Origin: JASGDC01 sp047608145
GTDB lineage: Bacteria; Actinomycetota; Actinomycetes; Actinomycetales; Micrococcaceae
Direction: 5' to 3'
Assembly: GCA_047608145.1 (NCBI GenBank)
Contig: JASGDC010000034.1
Span: forward strand, 1-64,000
DNA length: 64,000 nucleotides
Below the pieces are notes generated by a model that was not told the DNA's origin, ran no database searches, and saw only the letters and a program-made list of their open reading frames with translations. Below, piece after piece: positions 17,968 to 27,712 of this stretch (positions are counted from its first letter, which is position 1; every line of letters starts with the position of its first letter). A program made the translations under genes and the position numbers.

Positions 17968-18982
17968 CAGGATCTTTCTTTGGTTCGAAATTACCTTGCT
18001 GACTCGAATCTTTACTACTGTCATAGCCGACGATATAAGATGGCTGGCTGTGAGTGTTATTAATCAATCTGCCCAGATACTCACCAATAACTCCAAGAGA
18101 AAGTAAAGTAGCTACACCAAAGAATAAAATTAGTAATACTGTAGAAGACCAACCTGGAACAGTATTCCCACCGATAGCGGCAAAGACTAGATAAACCGCA
18201 TAGATAATTGAAATTAAACTCCCAATTAAACCTAAGAAAGTAGCTACACGTAGCGGCATATTAGTAAAATTCGTAATACTATCTGCAGTTAGAACTAACA
18301 TTTTATATATCGGATACTTACTTTTACCAGCAATACGTTGTTGTCTTGTAAAATGCACCGTACCGTATGGGAAATCAAACCATGGAATTAATAGTCGATA
18401 GACCCGATCGCGTTCTGGAAGTTGCTCGAGGGCATTTAATACTCTACGCGAAATTAACCGATAGTCAGCAACATTATCAAGAATTTGTTGACCAGCAACT
18501 CGACGCATTGTCCGATAATAGAATTTTGCCGAAGTTCGCTTAAACCAAGTATCATTTGAACGATCGTTACGAGCAGCATAAACTACCTCAAGTTTTTCAT
18601 CTACTGCTTTTCGATACATATCAGGAATTAACTCTGGTGGATCTTGCAAATCTGCGTCTAGTGTAACAGCATAAGAACCATAACAGTTACCATAACCTGC
18701 AGTGATAGCTGCCTGATGTCCGCTATTTTTCGTTAGTCGCAATAACCTTAGACTACCCCAGTCATTCTTAGCATTGATAATTGCCCGAGCAGTACTGTCA
18801 CTAGAGCCATCATCTACACAAATTACTTCATAGCTGACCAACATCTTATCAAGAACTGGGCGCAAGCGAGCAAAAAGATGTGGCAACGCATCTTCTTCGT
18901 TATAAATAGGTATAATTATTGATAATTCAAAATCAGAATTATTGTTGCCTGATAACGGAATTATTTGCTCTGCATGTTCCAT
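17954..18982 (-). CDS. Polyprenyl-phosphate glycosyltransferase (GtrB/DPM1-like)
   Basis: A GT2 enzyme predicted to load a sugar onto undecaprenyl phosphate for export. Its 342 residues have the GT-A domain (LSIIIPIYNEEDALPHLFARL, CVDDGSSDSTARAI, ITAGYGNCYGSYAVTLDADLQD with the metal-binding DAD). Two C-terminal membrane helices follow (ATFLGLIGSLISIIYAVYLVF and VLLILFFGVATLLSLGVIG), as in GtrB. Its start overlaps the large membrane protein gene by 22 bp and its end overlaps gtrA, so the three look like one glycan-modification module. Confidence 0.88.
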   Translation of the reverse strand: MEHAEQIIPLSGNNNSDFELSIIIPIYNEEDALPHLFARLRPVLDKMLVSYEVICVDDGSSDSTARAIINAKNDWGSLRLLRLTKNSGHQAAITAGYGNCYGSYAVTLDADLQDPPELIPDMYRKAVDEKLEVVYAARNDRSNDTWFKRTSAKFYYRTMRRVAGQQILDNVADYRLISRRVLNALEQLPERDRVYRLLIPWFDFPYGTVHFTRQQRIAGKSKYPIYKMLVLTADSITNFTNMPLRVATFLGLIGSLISIIYAVYLVFAAIGGNTVPGWSSTVLLILFFGVATLLSLGVIGEYLGRLINNTHSQPSYIVGYDSSKDSSQQGNFEPKKDPDGSG

Positions 18983-21822
18983 AACGGTCTTGTTACCTTA
19001 ATAAAATAGAAACCAAAACTCCAAATAGTCATAATTAGTATAGCAACCTTCCACACAATAAATTCAAACTCCCAACTTGGCGGAGTGAATTTAATAGTTA
19101 CTGTTTTCCCTACTTGATCTGGGTTAATATGTGCAGTCATTAAATAGCCACGAGTTGGCTTATTAAAGGTGCCTACATCATTACCACCTTGAATTTGCAT
19201 TCCTGGCCACATTAACCTACTAAAGCCAATATCACCACCTTGGGATGGGATACTGTTAACTTTGAAACTCACACTATCTTCTGTACTGTTAACTACTTGG
19301 GCATTAACTCCTGAACTTTGCCAAGCTATGCCTCCAGAAGGTCCTTCTGGGTTATCTCGAGTCCATACCACTGACTTTCCATTGGCTCGTACTACACTCC
19401 AACCTGCTGGTGGCTGATTATCATCAATGAAGTCTTGATCCGTAGTAAATTGCTTGGGCGGACGTAAAATTTGGATGGTATCTATTTGAAGCTCATCAAC
19501 TAAGTCCATGTTAGTTGCATCATCTTGCTCAAAGAGTTTATCTTTCAATGTATAACAAGTTTCTCCATGAGCTCCCATACATAAATCTTTATTGTAATTT
19601 TTATACTCGACTACGGAATATAGGTTATGAGTCTTTTTACCAGTAATGTACCAGTTATTCGAAGCTGCAGTTTCAGGATAAGGGTTTGGTAGCAACCACT
19701 TTGGGTTACCGACTACCATAATGTCATTCTTAGCTTCTGGCAATATTTTTTGATAGTCTGCAAAATGTCGTGGAGCATTTAAATTAATGTAACCTGATAA
19801 AAATTTATTATTAAAGAATGAAAGTTGAGAACCAAGTACAGCTGCTGTAGTCAATAACATAACTATAGCTATTGGTATTATGCGGAAATTCTCTGGAGCT
19901 GTATCAGATTTATGAAGCACAAAATAACTAAGTGCTACACCAAGCAACACTACTAAATTAAGTCCAATATGAAAAGCAAATTCTGATGGGGTTTGTGACC
20001 ATGATATGTAGAAACCTAAAATAACCAATCCCAAGGCAAGCGCTAATCTTGGTGTCGTTAAAAAAGCCAGCGAACGGGATATAAATATTGCGAATAATAC
20101 TAAGACACCAAATACTACAAATGGCTCAAAACGGATTGGAAACCGCAATGGACCAAGATCTGAAGGGGCAATAGTTAACAATAAGGAAATTACGGTAAAA
20201 GTTATAACAGCACTTATTTCTTTAAGATAAGTCTTTACTTTTCCATAGTCTACAAAAGCAAAGAGTGGCACAAACCAAGCTATATAAGTGTATGGCATAG
20301 GATTATACTGATAGCCCCAAGTCCTAACTTGGGGCATTTGTGTCGGTGTAGCGGCTACAAACAGTGAACCTATACTGCTGACCATCAACCCGTTATTATC
20401 AATATGGGAATCTCTGCTACTAACATCTGCCGTTAATACCCCTGGCAAATAGACTACCAATGCAACCAGCCCCAGGACTAAACCATTAAGCAACATAAGC
20501 GATATGGCTTTATACTGCTTAGCAAGCAAAGCCTCGATAAGTAACGCTATATACATCACAATTAGTATTATCGTGCCCTGCACATAACCAATCGTTACTA
20601 GCATATAACCAAAGAAAAACGGCAGGAATGGATTCTGAGTTTTATACATGAATCGTCGAGTGGCCCACCAAATCCAAGGTAGTATTGCCCAAATCATCAA
20701 ATTTGTTACCCAAGATGTAACATCTCTAAATAGAGTGAATCCAGCTATTGGACCAGCGACACCGACCAACATCGCCCAAAAGTTATTTGCCTTGTAACTT
20801 TTGGCAACCATAAAAATACCGGTAGCTCCCAAACACATAAAAAAGCCTTTTAATAGAGCGGTAAAGATGTATGCATCATCTATCTTTACTGCCAACACAC
20901 CAATTAGCATAAACATAGGGCTCCAGACACCCCACTGCCCTTCCGCAGTGTAGTTACCGGCCATCCATGCTGAGGAACTAAACTTCAACCACTCATGATT
21001 AAGGGTTGATTGTCCTATTTTGTACCAAATGCCATAAGCACCATTTTCCGTATCATCAAGGAAGAAGAACTTGTTATTATAAAACCATGCCATTAAAACT
21101 ACGCCACAAGTAAGTATGACTGTAGCTAAAAAAGCTTTTGTAGTGTTATAAAAGCTAGTATTTAATTTAGCTGATGTGGAACTACTTGCCTGTTGCTTAG
21201 TTTCTTTACTTTTTACATCTGGTTTTGACTCAGAAGATCTTAAATTTGTCTTCTGTTGCTCCGATTTACCAATAGCACTAACTTCTACCGCCTCTTTACT
21301 AGTTTTTGCCTGCGAAGTGCTTTCTTGTAGCGCTAGTTCATCAGAAACCACCTGCTGCTGATTGCTAGTAGTTTTTACATCTGGTTTTGACTCAGATGAT
21401 CTTAAATTTGTCTTCTGTTGCTCCGATTTACCAATAGCACTAACTTCTACCGCTTTTTCACTAGCTTTCTGATGCTCTGGTTTCGGATTAGAAGCAGGCT
21501 TTTCGACTTTTGGAATAGTAGTAATATCAATTTTGGAAGTTGGTGCATCAGAAGTTGATATTGGAGAATTTTCTTTTGGCTTCAGATTAGAGGATGTTAC
21601 CTTTTTTGCTTCAAGTGGCACTAAAGATTCTAGTGGCGATACAGATTCTGCCTCTAGTTTCGGTTCAGCTTTTAAGCTTCGTGATTGTGGTCTGGGGATA
21701 TCTAGCTTTAAACGTTTTTTAAGTGCGTTCCGTATTAAGCCCTGTTTTGACACCTCGCGGCGTTGCTTAGGTGGCACAGTCTTGTCTGTTGCCCTTGAAC
21801 TCGGTTCAGTGTGTCTTACCAC
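18961..21822 (-). CDS. Large polytopic membrane protein, GT-C/YfhO-like glycosyltransferase candidate
   Basis: 953 residues. A hydrophilic, Ser/Lys/Glu-rich cytoplasmic head of about 225 residues carries two copies of a 27-residue unit. Some twelve or more membrane helices follow, and then a C-terminal extracytoplasmic domain of about 270 residues before a last helix. The first outside loop has FFLDDTENG, an acidic motif where GT-C transferases carry their catalytic Asp. With GtrB and GtrA next to it, the simplest reading is a lipid-linked-sugar-dependent transferase acting on an envelope glycan or glycoprotein. The family resemblance is by layout only. Confidence 0.65.
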   Translation of the reverse strand: MVRHTEPSSRATDKTVPPKQRREVSKQGLIRNALKKRLKLDIPRPQSRSLKAEPKLEAESVSPLESLVPLEAKKVTSSNLKPKENSPISTSDAPTSKIDITTIPKVEKPASNPKPEHQKASEKAVEVSAIGKSEQQKTNLRSSESKPDVKTTSNQQQVVSDELALQESTSQAKTSKEAVEVSAIGKSEQQKTNLRSSESKPDVKSKETKQQASSSTSAKLNTSFYNTTKAFLATVILTCGVVLMAWFYNNKFFFLDDTENGAYGIWYKIGQSTLNHEWLKFSSSAWMAGNYTAEGQWGVWSPMFMLIGVLAVKIDDAYIFTALLKGFFMCLGATGIFMVAKSYKANNFWAMLVGVAGPIAGFTLFRDVTSWVTNLMIWAILPWIWWATRRFMYKTQNPFLPFFFGYMLVTIGYVQGTIILIVMYIALLIEALLAKQYKAISLMLLNGLVLGLVALVVYLPGVLTADVSSRDSHIDNNGLMVSSIGSLFVAATPTQMPQVRTWGYQYNPMPYTYIAWFVPLFAFVDYGKVKTYLKEISAVITFTVISLLLTIAPSDLGPLRFPIRFEPFVVFGVLVLFAIFISRSLAFLTTPRLALALGLVILGFYISWSQTPSEFAFHIGLNLVVLLGVALSYFVLHKSDTAPENFRIIPIAIVMLLTTAAVLGSQLSFFNNKFLSGYINLNAPRHFADYQKILPEAKNDIMVVGNPKWLLPNPYPETAASNNWYITGKKTHNLYSVVEYKNYNKDLCMGAHGETCYTLKDKLFEQDDATNMDLVDELQIDTIQILRPPKQFTTDQDFIDDNQPPAGWSVVRANGKSVVWTRDNPEGPSGGIAWQSSGVNAQVVNSTEDSVSFKVNSIPSQGGDIGFSRLMWPGMQIQGGNDVGTFNKPTRGYLMTAHINPDQVGKTVTIKFTPPSWEFEFIVWKVAILIMTIWSFGFYFIKVTRPLWNMQSK
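21210..21453 (-). repeat. 82-bp direct repeat inside the large membrane protein gene
   Basis: Positions 21210-21291 and 21372-21453 are 82-bp copies, 162 bp apart, with a single mismatch. They encode the repeated segment EVSAIGKSEQQKTNLRSSES. The near identity at third codon positions implies a recent duplication, in frame, in the disordered head of the protein. Confidence 0.9.
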
Positions 21823-22003
21823 TAAAAATAATCCTCCAAATAATGCTTTATATTTAGAATAGCCTAAATTTGGAAACCAATAAAAACTTATAGATTATCC
21901 ATATAACTTCTCAAGCAACATTTGTATTATCTGAACAAGATTATTTCATTTTCCAGGTTAAGTCTTTAACTCTACTTTATGAAATTCAGCTATTTCGATG
22001 ACG

Positions 22004-22009
22004 TAGAAT
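22004..22009 (+). promoter_or_regulatory. -10 box of a probable leaderless trmL transcript
   Basis: TAGAAT ends 6 bp before the ATG at 22016. Initiation 6-7 bp after the box would start the RNA at or next to the A of ATG. There is no Shine-Dalgarno sequence before this start, which agrees with leaderless translation, common in Actinomycetota. No clear -35 box was found. Confidence 0.45.
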
Positions 22010-22015
22010 AACTAC

Positions 22016-22525
22016 ATGTTCAATATTGTTTTTCATGAACCTGAAATTCCAGGTAATAGTGGCAGTACCATTCGATTAGCCGCAGTAACAGGCGCAAAAC
22101 TACATCTAGTAGAACCTCTTGGTTTCGACATGGATGAAAAGAAAGTTAAGCGTGCTGGTCTGGACTATCACGACATGGCTTCTTTAACTATCCATAAAAA
22201 TATTGACGATTTGTTTAACGAACTTTCGGACAATAGAGTTTATGCCTTCAGCGGCAGTGGCACTGAAAACTATGCTGATATTAATTTTCAGCCAGGTGAT
22301 ATCTTACTTTTTGGCAAGGAGTCAGTAGGACTAGATAAAGAAATTATGGAACATCCACGAGTTACAAAACTAGTGCGTATCCCGATGATTGCCAAAGCTC
22401 GTTCTTTAAATTTAGCTACTTCAGCTGCATTAGTAACATATGAGGCTTGGCGTCAAAATGGCTTTAAGGGTGCAATTGATGAAGTTTTGGAAACTTCACA
22501 AACTTTTAACTACCCTAACCAATAA
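22016..22525 (+). CDS. trmL: tRNA (cytidine/uridine-34-2'-O)-methyltransferase TrmL
   Basis: SPOUT-class enzyme that methylates the ribose of the wobble nucleotide in certain tRNA-Leu species using SAM. The 169 residues are standard length. Signatures are HEPEIPGNSGSTIRLAAVTG at the N-terminus, LLFGKESVGLDKEIM (motif 2) and the knot-forming IPMIAKARSLNLATSAALVTYE (motif 3). It is a single gene transcribed toward etfA. Its known substrate class includes tRNA-Leu(UAA), the anticodon also seen at 203-276. Confidence 0.93.
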   Translation: MFNIVFHEPEIPGNSGSTIRLAAVTGAKLHLVEPLGFDMDEKKVKRAGLDYHDMASLTIHKNIDDLFNELSDNRVYAFSGSGTENYADINFQPGDILLFGKESVGLDKEIMEHPRVTKLVRIPMIAKARSLNLATSAALVTYEAWRQNGFKGAIDEVLETSQTFNYPNQ

Positions 22526-22528
22526 ACC

Positions 22529-23473
22529 TTATGTACCTTTACGTTTTTTAATTTCTTCAGTAATTTTTGGTAGCACTTCATGCAAATCCCCAATGATTCC
22601 AAAATCTGCGATTTCAAATACTGATGCATCAGGGTCTGAATTAATTGCTATGATATTTTCTGAAGTTTGCATTCCAGACTTCTGCTGAATAGCTCCTGAA
22701 ATACCTGCAGAAATATATAGTTTAGGTGAAACAGTGACACCTGTTTGTCCTACTTGAGTATCATGTGCAATCCAACCTTCATCAGTAGCCGCCCTAGTAG
22801 AACCGACTGCAGCGCCTAAAGTATCTGCTAACTCTTCAATTGCACTGAAATCACCTCCCGTACCGTGGCCACCAGCAACGACAATATCTGCTTCAGTAAG
22901 TTCTGGTCGCTCAGTAACAGGCTTTTCGGTAACTTCGATAATTTTAGTCTGTGGTTTTGTAAGTTCTACTGCACCAAGTTTTACAATTTCTGGTTTACTT
23001 TCCTGCTTCTTTGCTTCACAAGCATTTTTTTTAGCCAGAATAATAACTACATCACTAGTTACCTTAGTAGTAACTGCATACCTTCCAGCAAATGAAGCAT
23101 GGATTGCAGTCAAATCATCTGCTAAGGTTACTACTTTACTCAAAATTCCAGCTTCCAATTTCACTGCAACTCGTGCAGCGATTTCAGCATTAGCCAGAGT
23201 TTGAGTAAATAAAATCGCGTTAAAGCCCTCAGCTTTAACTAGCTCAGTAATACTCGTCGCGTATGCATCTACTACCACTTTTTGTGCAGTTACTTCAGTT
23301 GCATCGTAAATTACGTCCGCGCCGTATTTCACACTTTCTTCAATAATTTCGTTAGTTGCAGTTGCGGTGTATAGTGCTGCAACTCCTTGAGCTTTTGCAT
23401 AACTTAATAGTTCTTTTGCTCCATGTTTTAAACCAGTATCTACTGCATCAATTACCACTAAAATATTCTTCAC
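22529..23473 (-). CDS. etfA: Electron transfer flavoprotein alpha subunit
   Basis: FAD-binding subunit of the ETF heterodimer, which accepts electrons from acyl-CoA or similar dehydrogenases. The 314 residues have the N-terminal ETF domain and then the FAD domain: VAGGHGTGGDFSAIEELAD, GSTRAATDEGW, QVGQTGVTVSPKLYISAGIS, and GAIQQKSGM with IAINSDPDASVFEIADFGI. It lies 10 bp after etfB. No acyl-CoA dehydrogenase or ETF-quinone oxidoreductase is in the window, so the electron partners are unknown. Confidence 0.95.
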   Translation of the reverse strand: MKNILVVIDAVDTGLKHGAKELLSYAKAQGVAALYTATATNEIIEESVKYGADVIYDATEVTAQKVVVDAYATSITELVKAEGFNAILFTQTLANAEIAARVAVKLEAGILSKVVTLADDLTAIHASFAGRYAVTTKVTSDVVIILAKKNACEAKKQESKPEIVKLGAVELTKPQTKIIEVTEKPVTERPELTEADIVVAGGHGTGGDFSAIEELADTLGAAVGSTRAATDEGWIAHDTQVGQTGVTVSPKLYISAGISGAIQQKSGMQTSENIIAINSDPDASVFEIADFGIIGDLHEVLPKITEEIKKRKGT

Positions 23474-23483
23474 TATGCCTGTC

Positions 23484-24248
23484 CTATATCAAATTACGCT
23501 GTTCTAAAAAGTCTACTAACTGGCTAGCAGCTGTATCACTATCTTTGATAATTTCGCCTGCTTCTCGATCAACTCGTTGTTGCATATCAACAACTTCTGA
23601 ATACGACTCTGGTGCTTTATGCAATTCGATATCAGCAAGACTAAATTTATTAATTTCTTTTTTCTTAGCAGCTAAGATACTCTTAAAGTTTGGGTAACGT
23701 GGTGTATTACTTTGATCAGTCACTGACACTATTGCCGGTATAGTGGCTTCCACAGTTTCACTGTGATTTTCTAAATCACGGCGTGCTGTTAACTTAGCAT
23801 CTACTAATGAAACTTCTGAAACAAGGGTTACTTGATTCCAAGCCAATACCTCAGCAAGCATACTTGGCACTAGTGAAGTCTCTGCGTCAGTAGATGCCAT
23901 CCCAGTAATGACTATATCTACATCGCCAATTTTATTAATTGCTGCTGCTAATGCTTTTGCAGTTGCAATAGTATCTGAACCAGCAAGGGTTGAGTCTGTT
24001 AAATGCACACCTGAGTCAATACCCATTTGTAAAGCCTTTTTGACAGCATTTACGGCTTTTTCTGGCCCCATAGTCAAGGCGATAGTCTCAACATCATCAT
24101 GTTTTTCTTTTAAAATTAATGCCTGTTCAATTGCATATTCGTCAAGTTCTGAAAGTACGCTTTCCGAACGATCTACTACTTTATCTTCGGTAAAATTTTG
24201 CTCGAATTGTGCATCAGGCACAAACTTAACTAAAGAGACAATTTTCAT
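23484..24248 (-). CDS. etfB: Electron transfer flavoprotein beta subunit
   Basis: 254-residue partner of EtfA, opening with the typical MKIVSLVKFVPDAQ and showing LDEYAIEQALILKE, the AMP/ADP-binding region VDIVITGMASTDAETSLVPSMLAE and VSVTDQSNTPRYPNFKSILAAKKKEI. The ATG at 24248 shares its base with the last base of the upstream protease gene, so protease and ETF are translationally coupled, which is unusual. Confidence 0.95.
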   Translation of the reverse strand: MKIVSLVKFVPDAQFEQNFTEDKVVDRSESVLSELDEYAIEQALILKEKHDDVETIALTMGPEKAVNAVKKALQMGIDSGVHLTDSTLAGSDTIATAKALAAAINKIGDVDIVITGMASTDAETSLVPSMLAEVLAWNQVTLVSEVSLVDAKLTARRDLENHSETVEATIPAIVSVTDQSNTPRYPNFKSILAAKKKEINKFSLADIELHKAPESYSEVVDMQQRVDREAGEIIKDSDTAASQLVDFLEQRNLI

Positions 24249-25477
24249 TACTTATTTTCTCCTACTGTGACAGTAGTTTTTTGCTCTTTACCATCACGTT
24301 TAAATTCTACTTCTACTTTACTACCTGGTGCAGTAGCACGAACAATTGCTGAAAGGTCACCAGATTCTGCAATTTCTTTATCACCAAATTTGGTAATAAT
24401 GTCACCTTTTTTGAAACCAGCCTGCTCCATTGGGCTACCTTTAGTCACTTCTTGTAACTGAGCACCATCACTAAATGAAGCTGTCTTTTCATTTCCACCG
24501 GCAGGGTGTGAAGTTATAGATACGCCCAAATAACCATGAGTAGCCTTACCATTTTTAATAATATCGTTTGCAACTCGTTGCACATTTTCAGATGGAATCG
24601 CAAAACTTACTCCGATATTTCCATTAGTCTGTGTCTCACTACCGGTCGCAGATGCAATTGCCACATTAATACCGATTAACTTACCATCTTCATCTAATAA
24701 AGCGCCTCCTGAATTACCAGGATTAATTGCTGCATCTGTCTGAATCACATTTAAAGCTACTGTACTACCAGAATCTTGACTAGTAGAACCATCAGGCAGT
24801 TGGAACTTAAACGGTTCTTGTTGGCTCTGTTCATTTTCTTGATCTTTATCACTTTGCTGATCTTGCTTGCTTGAAGATTCTTCCGGATCTGAAGACTGAA
24901 CTGTGATTGTGCGGTTTAACGAACTTATAATACCATCAGTAACTGACTCGCTAAGCCCTAATGGAGCTCCAATCGCAACTGCAGTTTGCCCAACAGCGAG
25001 TTTATCAGAATCTGCAAATTCAATAGCTGGTAACTTAGCATTATCTATTTTGATTACTGCCAAATCTGAAGTTGGATCCTTACCGACAACTTTCGCTGAA
25101 TATACGTCACCGTTACTATCTTTAACTTGAATATTAGGATTTAAAACCTGTCCATCTACTGTTACTACATGGTTATTAGTAATAATATGACCTTGGTCAT
25201 CAATAACTACACCAGAACCACTACCCGACTGCGAATCACCAACTACTCCTACTGTTACTACGCTTGAAAGCGCTTTGGCAGCAACTGCACTAACTTTGTC
25301 GCTGTTCTTTTCACTTCCACTTAGGCCTACACTAGTCGTAGTAGATTTAGTTAGGGAATTACTAGCCGCCATATGGTTTTGGTATGCAATATTGCCTCCA
25401 GTTGCAATACCACCGCCTAAAATAGCACACAATACTAACGGTAAAACTTTAGCACGATTGTTATTTATAGGCTCCAT
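24248..25477 (-). CDS. HtrA/DegP-like membrane-anchored serine protease with PDZ domain
   Basis: Envelope quality-control protease. The 409 residues have an N-terminal membrane anchor (VLPLVLCAILGGGIATGGNIA), a trypsin-like domain and one C-terminal PDZ domain (HGYLGVSITS, AGFKKGDIITKFGDKEI). The catalytic triad is visible: His in IITNNHVVTV, Asp in DPTSDLAVIKI and Ser in NPGNSGGALLDEDGKLIG. A Gln/Ser/Glu-rich insert of about 40 residues lies between Asp and Ser and is low complexity. GGAGGAG precedes the ATG at 25477. The gene is divergent from the TPM/pspA pair, another envelope-stress unit, suggesting common regulation. Confidence 0.93.
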   Translation of the reverse strand: MEPINNNRAKVLPLVLCAILGGGIATGGNIAYQNHMAASNSLTKSTTTSVGLSGSEKNSDKVSAVAAKALSSVVTVGVVGDSQSGSGSGVVIDDQGHIITNNHVVTVDGQVLNPNIQVKDSNGDVYSAKVVGKDPTSDLAVIKIDNAKLPAIEFADSDKLAVGQTAVAIGAPLGLSESVTDGIISSLNRTITVQSSDPEESSSKQDQQSDKDQENEQSQQEPFKFQLPDGSTSQDSGSTVALNVIQTDAAINPGNSGGALLDEDGKLIGINVAIASATGSETQTNGNIGVSFAIPSENVQRVANDIIKNGKATHGYLGVSITSHPAGGNEKTASFSDGAQLQEVTKGSPMEQAGFKKGDIITKFGDKEIAESGDLSAIVRATAPGSKVEVEFKRDGKEQKTTVTVGENK

Positions 25478-25648
25478 ATATACTCCTCCATATTGATACT
25501 ACTACCCTGAACTATAAAACTGAACTTTAAAATAATTTTTACTGTGAATATACTGAAAAACTTAGCTAAAGTATTCTTTAATTACCTATTAAAAGCTAAA
25601 GTTATAAACAAGAATAAGTGTAAGCTCTATTTCAGTTGGTATTAATTA

Positions 25649-27634
25649 ATGTTTAGAAAAAATATAAAAAAAGCAGTTGCAAATGGCGCAATAGCAACAG
25701 TTTCGTTATTTGCTTTTGCTCCGATTGCTGCGACTGCGGAATCCCCTATTACCCTTAAAGGGAATATGCTGATTGACCAGTCAGGGGTACTAACTTCAGC
25801 TCAACAGCAAGAAATTGAAGCTGCCCAAAGTAAACTTTATAAAAAACAGGGTATTAATCTTGTTGTTGTTTACGTAGACGATTTTTCTAATCCAAGCACT
25901 GCTGATGCTTGGGGTGAAGAAGTTGCAAATATGAATAGCTTCGGCACCAAAGACGTATTACTAAGTGTCGCAACTAAAACTCACCAAGCAAATCTAAACA
26001 CTTCAAATCAATTAATGTCTTCAAATACTCGTGACGAACTCGTTCAAGAGGTAGCAATTCCAGAACTTAAACAAGGTGATTATGCACAAGCAGCTTTAGG
26101 TATTGCTGATGATTTAACTAAGCATGGTGGCTCTAGTGCCGGCGATTCTGGAGCAGTACCACTTGGTTTATTAGTAGCAGCAGGAGCAGGTAGCTACTAC
26201 TATCTCCGTAAACGTCGTAGCACGCAGCAACAGCTTGAATCTGGTAAAACTGCTGGCAATAAATCAGGTCTAGCTGCACTTTCCACTGAGGAACTCGGCA
26301 AAAAAGCTGGAGCATTATTAGTGCAGACTGACGATGCAGTTAAAACTAGCCAACAAGAACTTGGTTTTGCTGAAGCATCATATGATGAAAAATCCGTAGC
26401 ACCATTTAAAAAAGCTTTGCAAGAAGCACAAGATCATTTGGATGCTTCTTTCAAATTACAAGCCAGCCTTGAAGGCTATGACGGTGAACAAACTCCTGAC
26501 GCACAAAAACGTAGAGCTTATGTAGATATAATTCACCGTTGTGAAGCGGCTAATAAAACTCTTAACGAACAAGTAGAATCTTTCAATGAACTTCGTAAGC
26601 TAGAGAGTAATATTCCAGATGCTATTACCAGTATCAATGAAGCAGCTATGAAATTAGGTCCAAAGCTTAAAGGTGCTGCTAGTGTACTGGAACGCCTAGA
26701 AAAGAAGTATAAGCCTAGTGCTTATGAATCCGTCAAAGATAATGTAACTCAAGCTGAAGATCGTTTAGCTTTCGTTGGCAGTGCAGTTGAAGCTGCCAAA
26801 ACTAAAGTGTCACAACACGATAACGGTCAAGCTGCTGTGGCAGTCCGAGCTGCTGAAGATGCAATTTTACAGGCACAGACACTTACTAAATCAGTTACCT
26901 CACTTGAAGACGATTTAGATAATGCAAATGCTCGTTTACAACAAGCACTTAATGAAGTAGATCTTGATTTAGCTGAAGCAAGAGCAAATGTAGCTAGTTC
27001 ACCACAGAGCACTCCAGAACTTCCAGGGGCAATTGCTCGTACAGAAACAACAGTTTCTCAAGTTAAAGACCATATGGCTAGCGGGAAGATTGATCCAATA
27101 GGCGTTTTGCGTTCTTTGCAAGAAGCAGAAAGCAACTTAGAAGATAAGTTAAACGAAGTTCGTGATCAGAAGCAGCAAGCGCAACGTGCTACACAACAGC
27201 TTGATCAAGTTACTATGAGTGCACAAACTCAAATTCAAGCTGTGACTGATTATATCCATGCTCGTCGTGGAGGCGTTGGCCCAAATGCCCGCACTTCTCT
27301 AGCAGAAGCACAGCGTTATCTTGATGTTTCATTACAAGTCGCACAATCAGACCCAACTACTGCACTACAATATGCACGTCAAGCAGAAGCTGCGGCTGCC
27401 CAAGCTAATCAATTAGCACAGCAGGATGTTCAAGGCTTCGGCATGCAAGGTTATGGCAACCGTGGTGGCTTTGGCAATGGTTTAGGTGGTGCGGTTCTTG
27501 GTGGCATCCTAATAAATAGCATTCTTAATAGTGGCCAAGGTGGCGGCAATGACGACTTATTTGGCGGTGGCGGCGGTTTTGGAGGCGGCTTCGGCGGCTT
27601 TGATGACCGTGGTGGCTCAGGCGGACTATTCTAA
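25649..27634 (+). CDS. TPM-domain (Psb32/YgcG-like) membrane protein with coiled coils and Gly-rich tail
   Basis: 661 residues. A signal peptide (LFAFAPIAATAES) is followed by an extracytoplasmic TPM domain (residues ~40-160), one membrane helix (VPLGLLVAAGAGSYYYLRKRR), about 380 residues of cytoplasmic coiled coil, and a Gly-rich end with GGGFGGGFGGF. The same architecture occurs beside pspA in other Actinomycetota and is thought to take part in membrane stress, but no activity is established. It lies 78 bp upstream of pspA on the same strand. Confidence 0.85.
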   Translation: MFRKNIKKAVANGAIATVSLFAFAPIAATAESPITLKGNMLIDQSGVLTSAQQQEIEAAQSKLYKKQGINLVVVYVDDFSNPSTADAWGEEVANMNSFGTKDVLLSVATKTHQANLNTSNQLMSSNTRDELVQEVAIPELKQGDYAQAALGIADDLTKHGGSSAGDSGAVPLGLLVAAGAGSYYYLRKRRSTQQQLESGKTAGNKSGLAALSTEELGKKAGALLVQTDDAVKTSQQELGFAEASYDEKSVAPFKKALQEAQDHLDASFKLQASLEGYDGEQTPDAQKRRAYVDIIHRCEAANKTLNEQVESFNELRKLESNIPDAITSINEAAMKLGPKLKGAASVLERLEKKYKPSAYESVKDNVTQAEDRLAFVGSAVEAAKTKVSQHDNGQAAVAVRAAEDAILQAQTLTKSVTSLEDDLDNANARLQQALNEVDLDLAEARANVASSPQSTPELPGAIARTETTVSQVKDHMASGKIDPIGVLRSLQEAESNLEDKLNEVRDQKQQAQRATQQLDQVTMSAQTQIQAVTDYIHARRGGVGPNARTSLAEAQRYLDVSLQVAQSDPTTALQYARQAEAAAAQANQLAQQDVQGFGMQGYGNRGGFGNGLGGAVLGGILINSILNSGQGGGNDDLFGGGGGFGGGFGGFDDRGGSGGLF

Positions 27635-27712
27635 ATAAAATAGTAAAAGAACACAAAACTGTATTATTCTATTAATAATGAGCTTTTTAAAATTGGAAGG
27701 AACTAAATAATC

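Noticed and set aside
21210..21453. Direct repeats considered as a minimal CRISPR
   Set aside because: Only two copies, 82 bp long, in frame inside a coding gene, with no cas genes.
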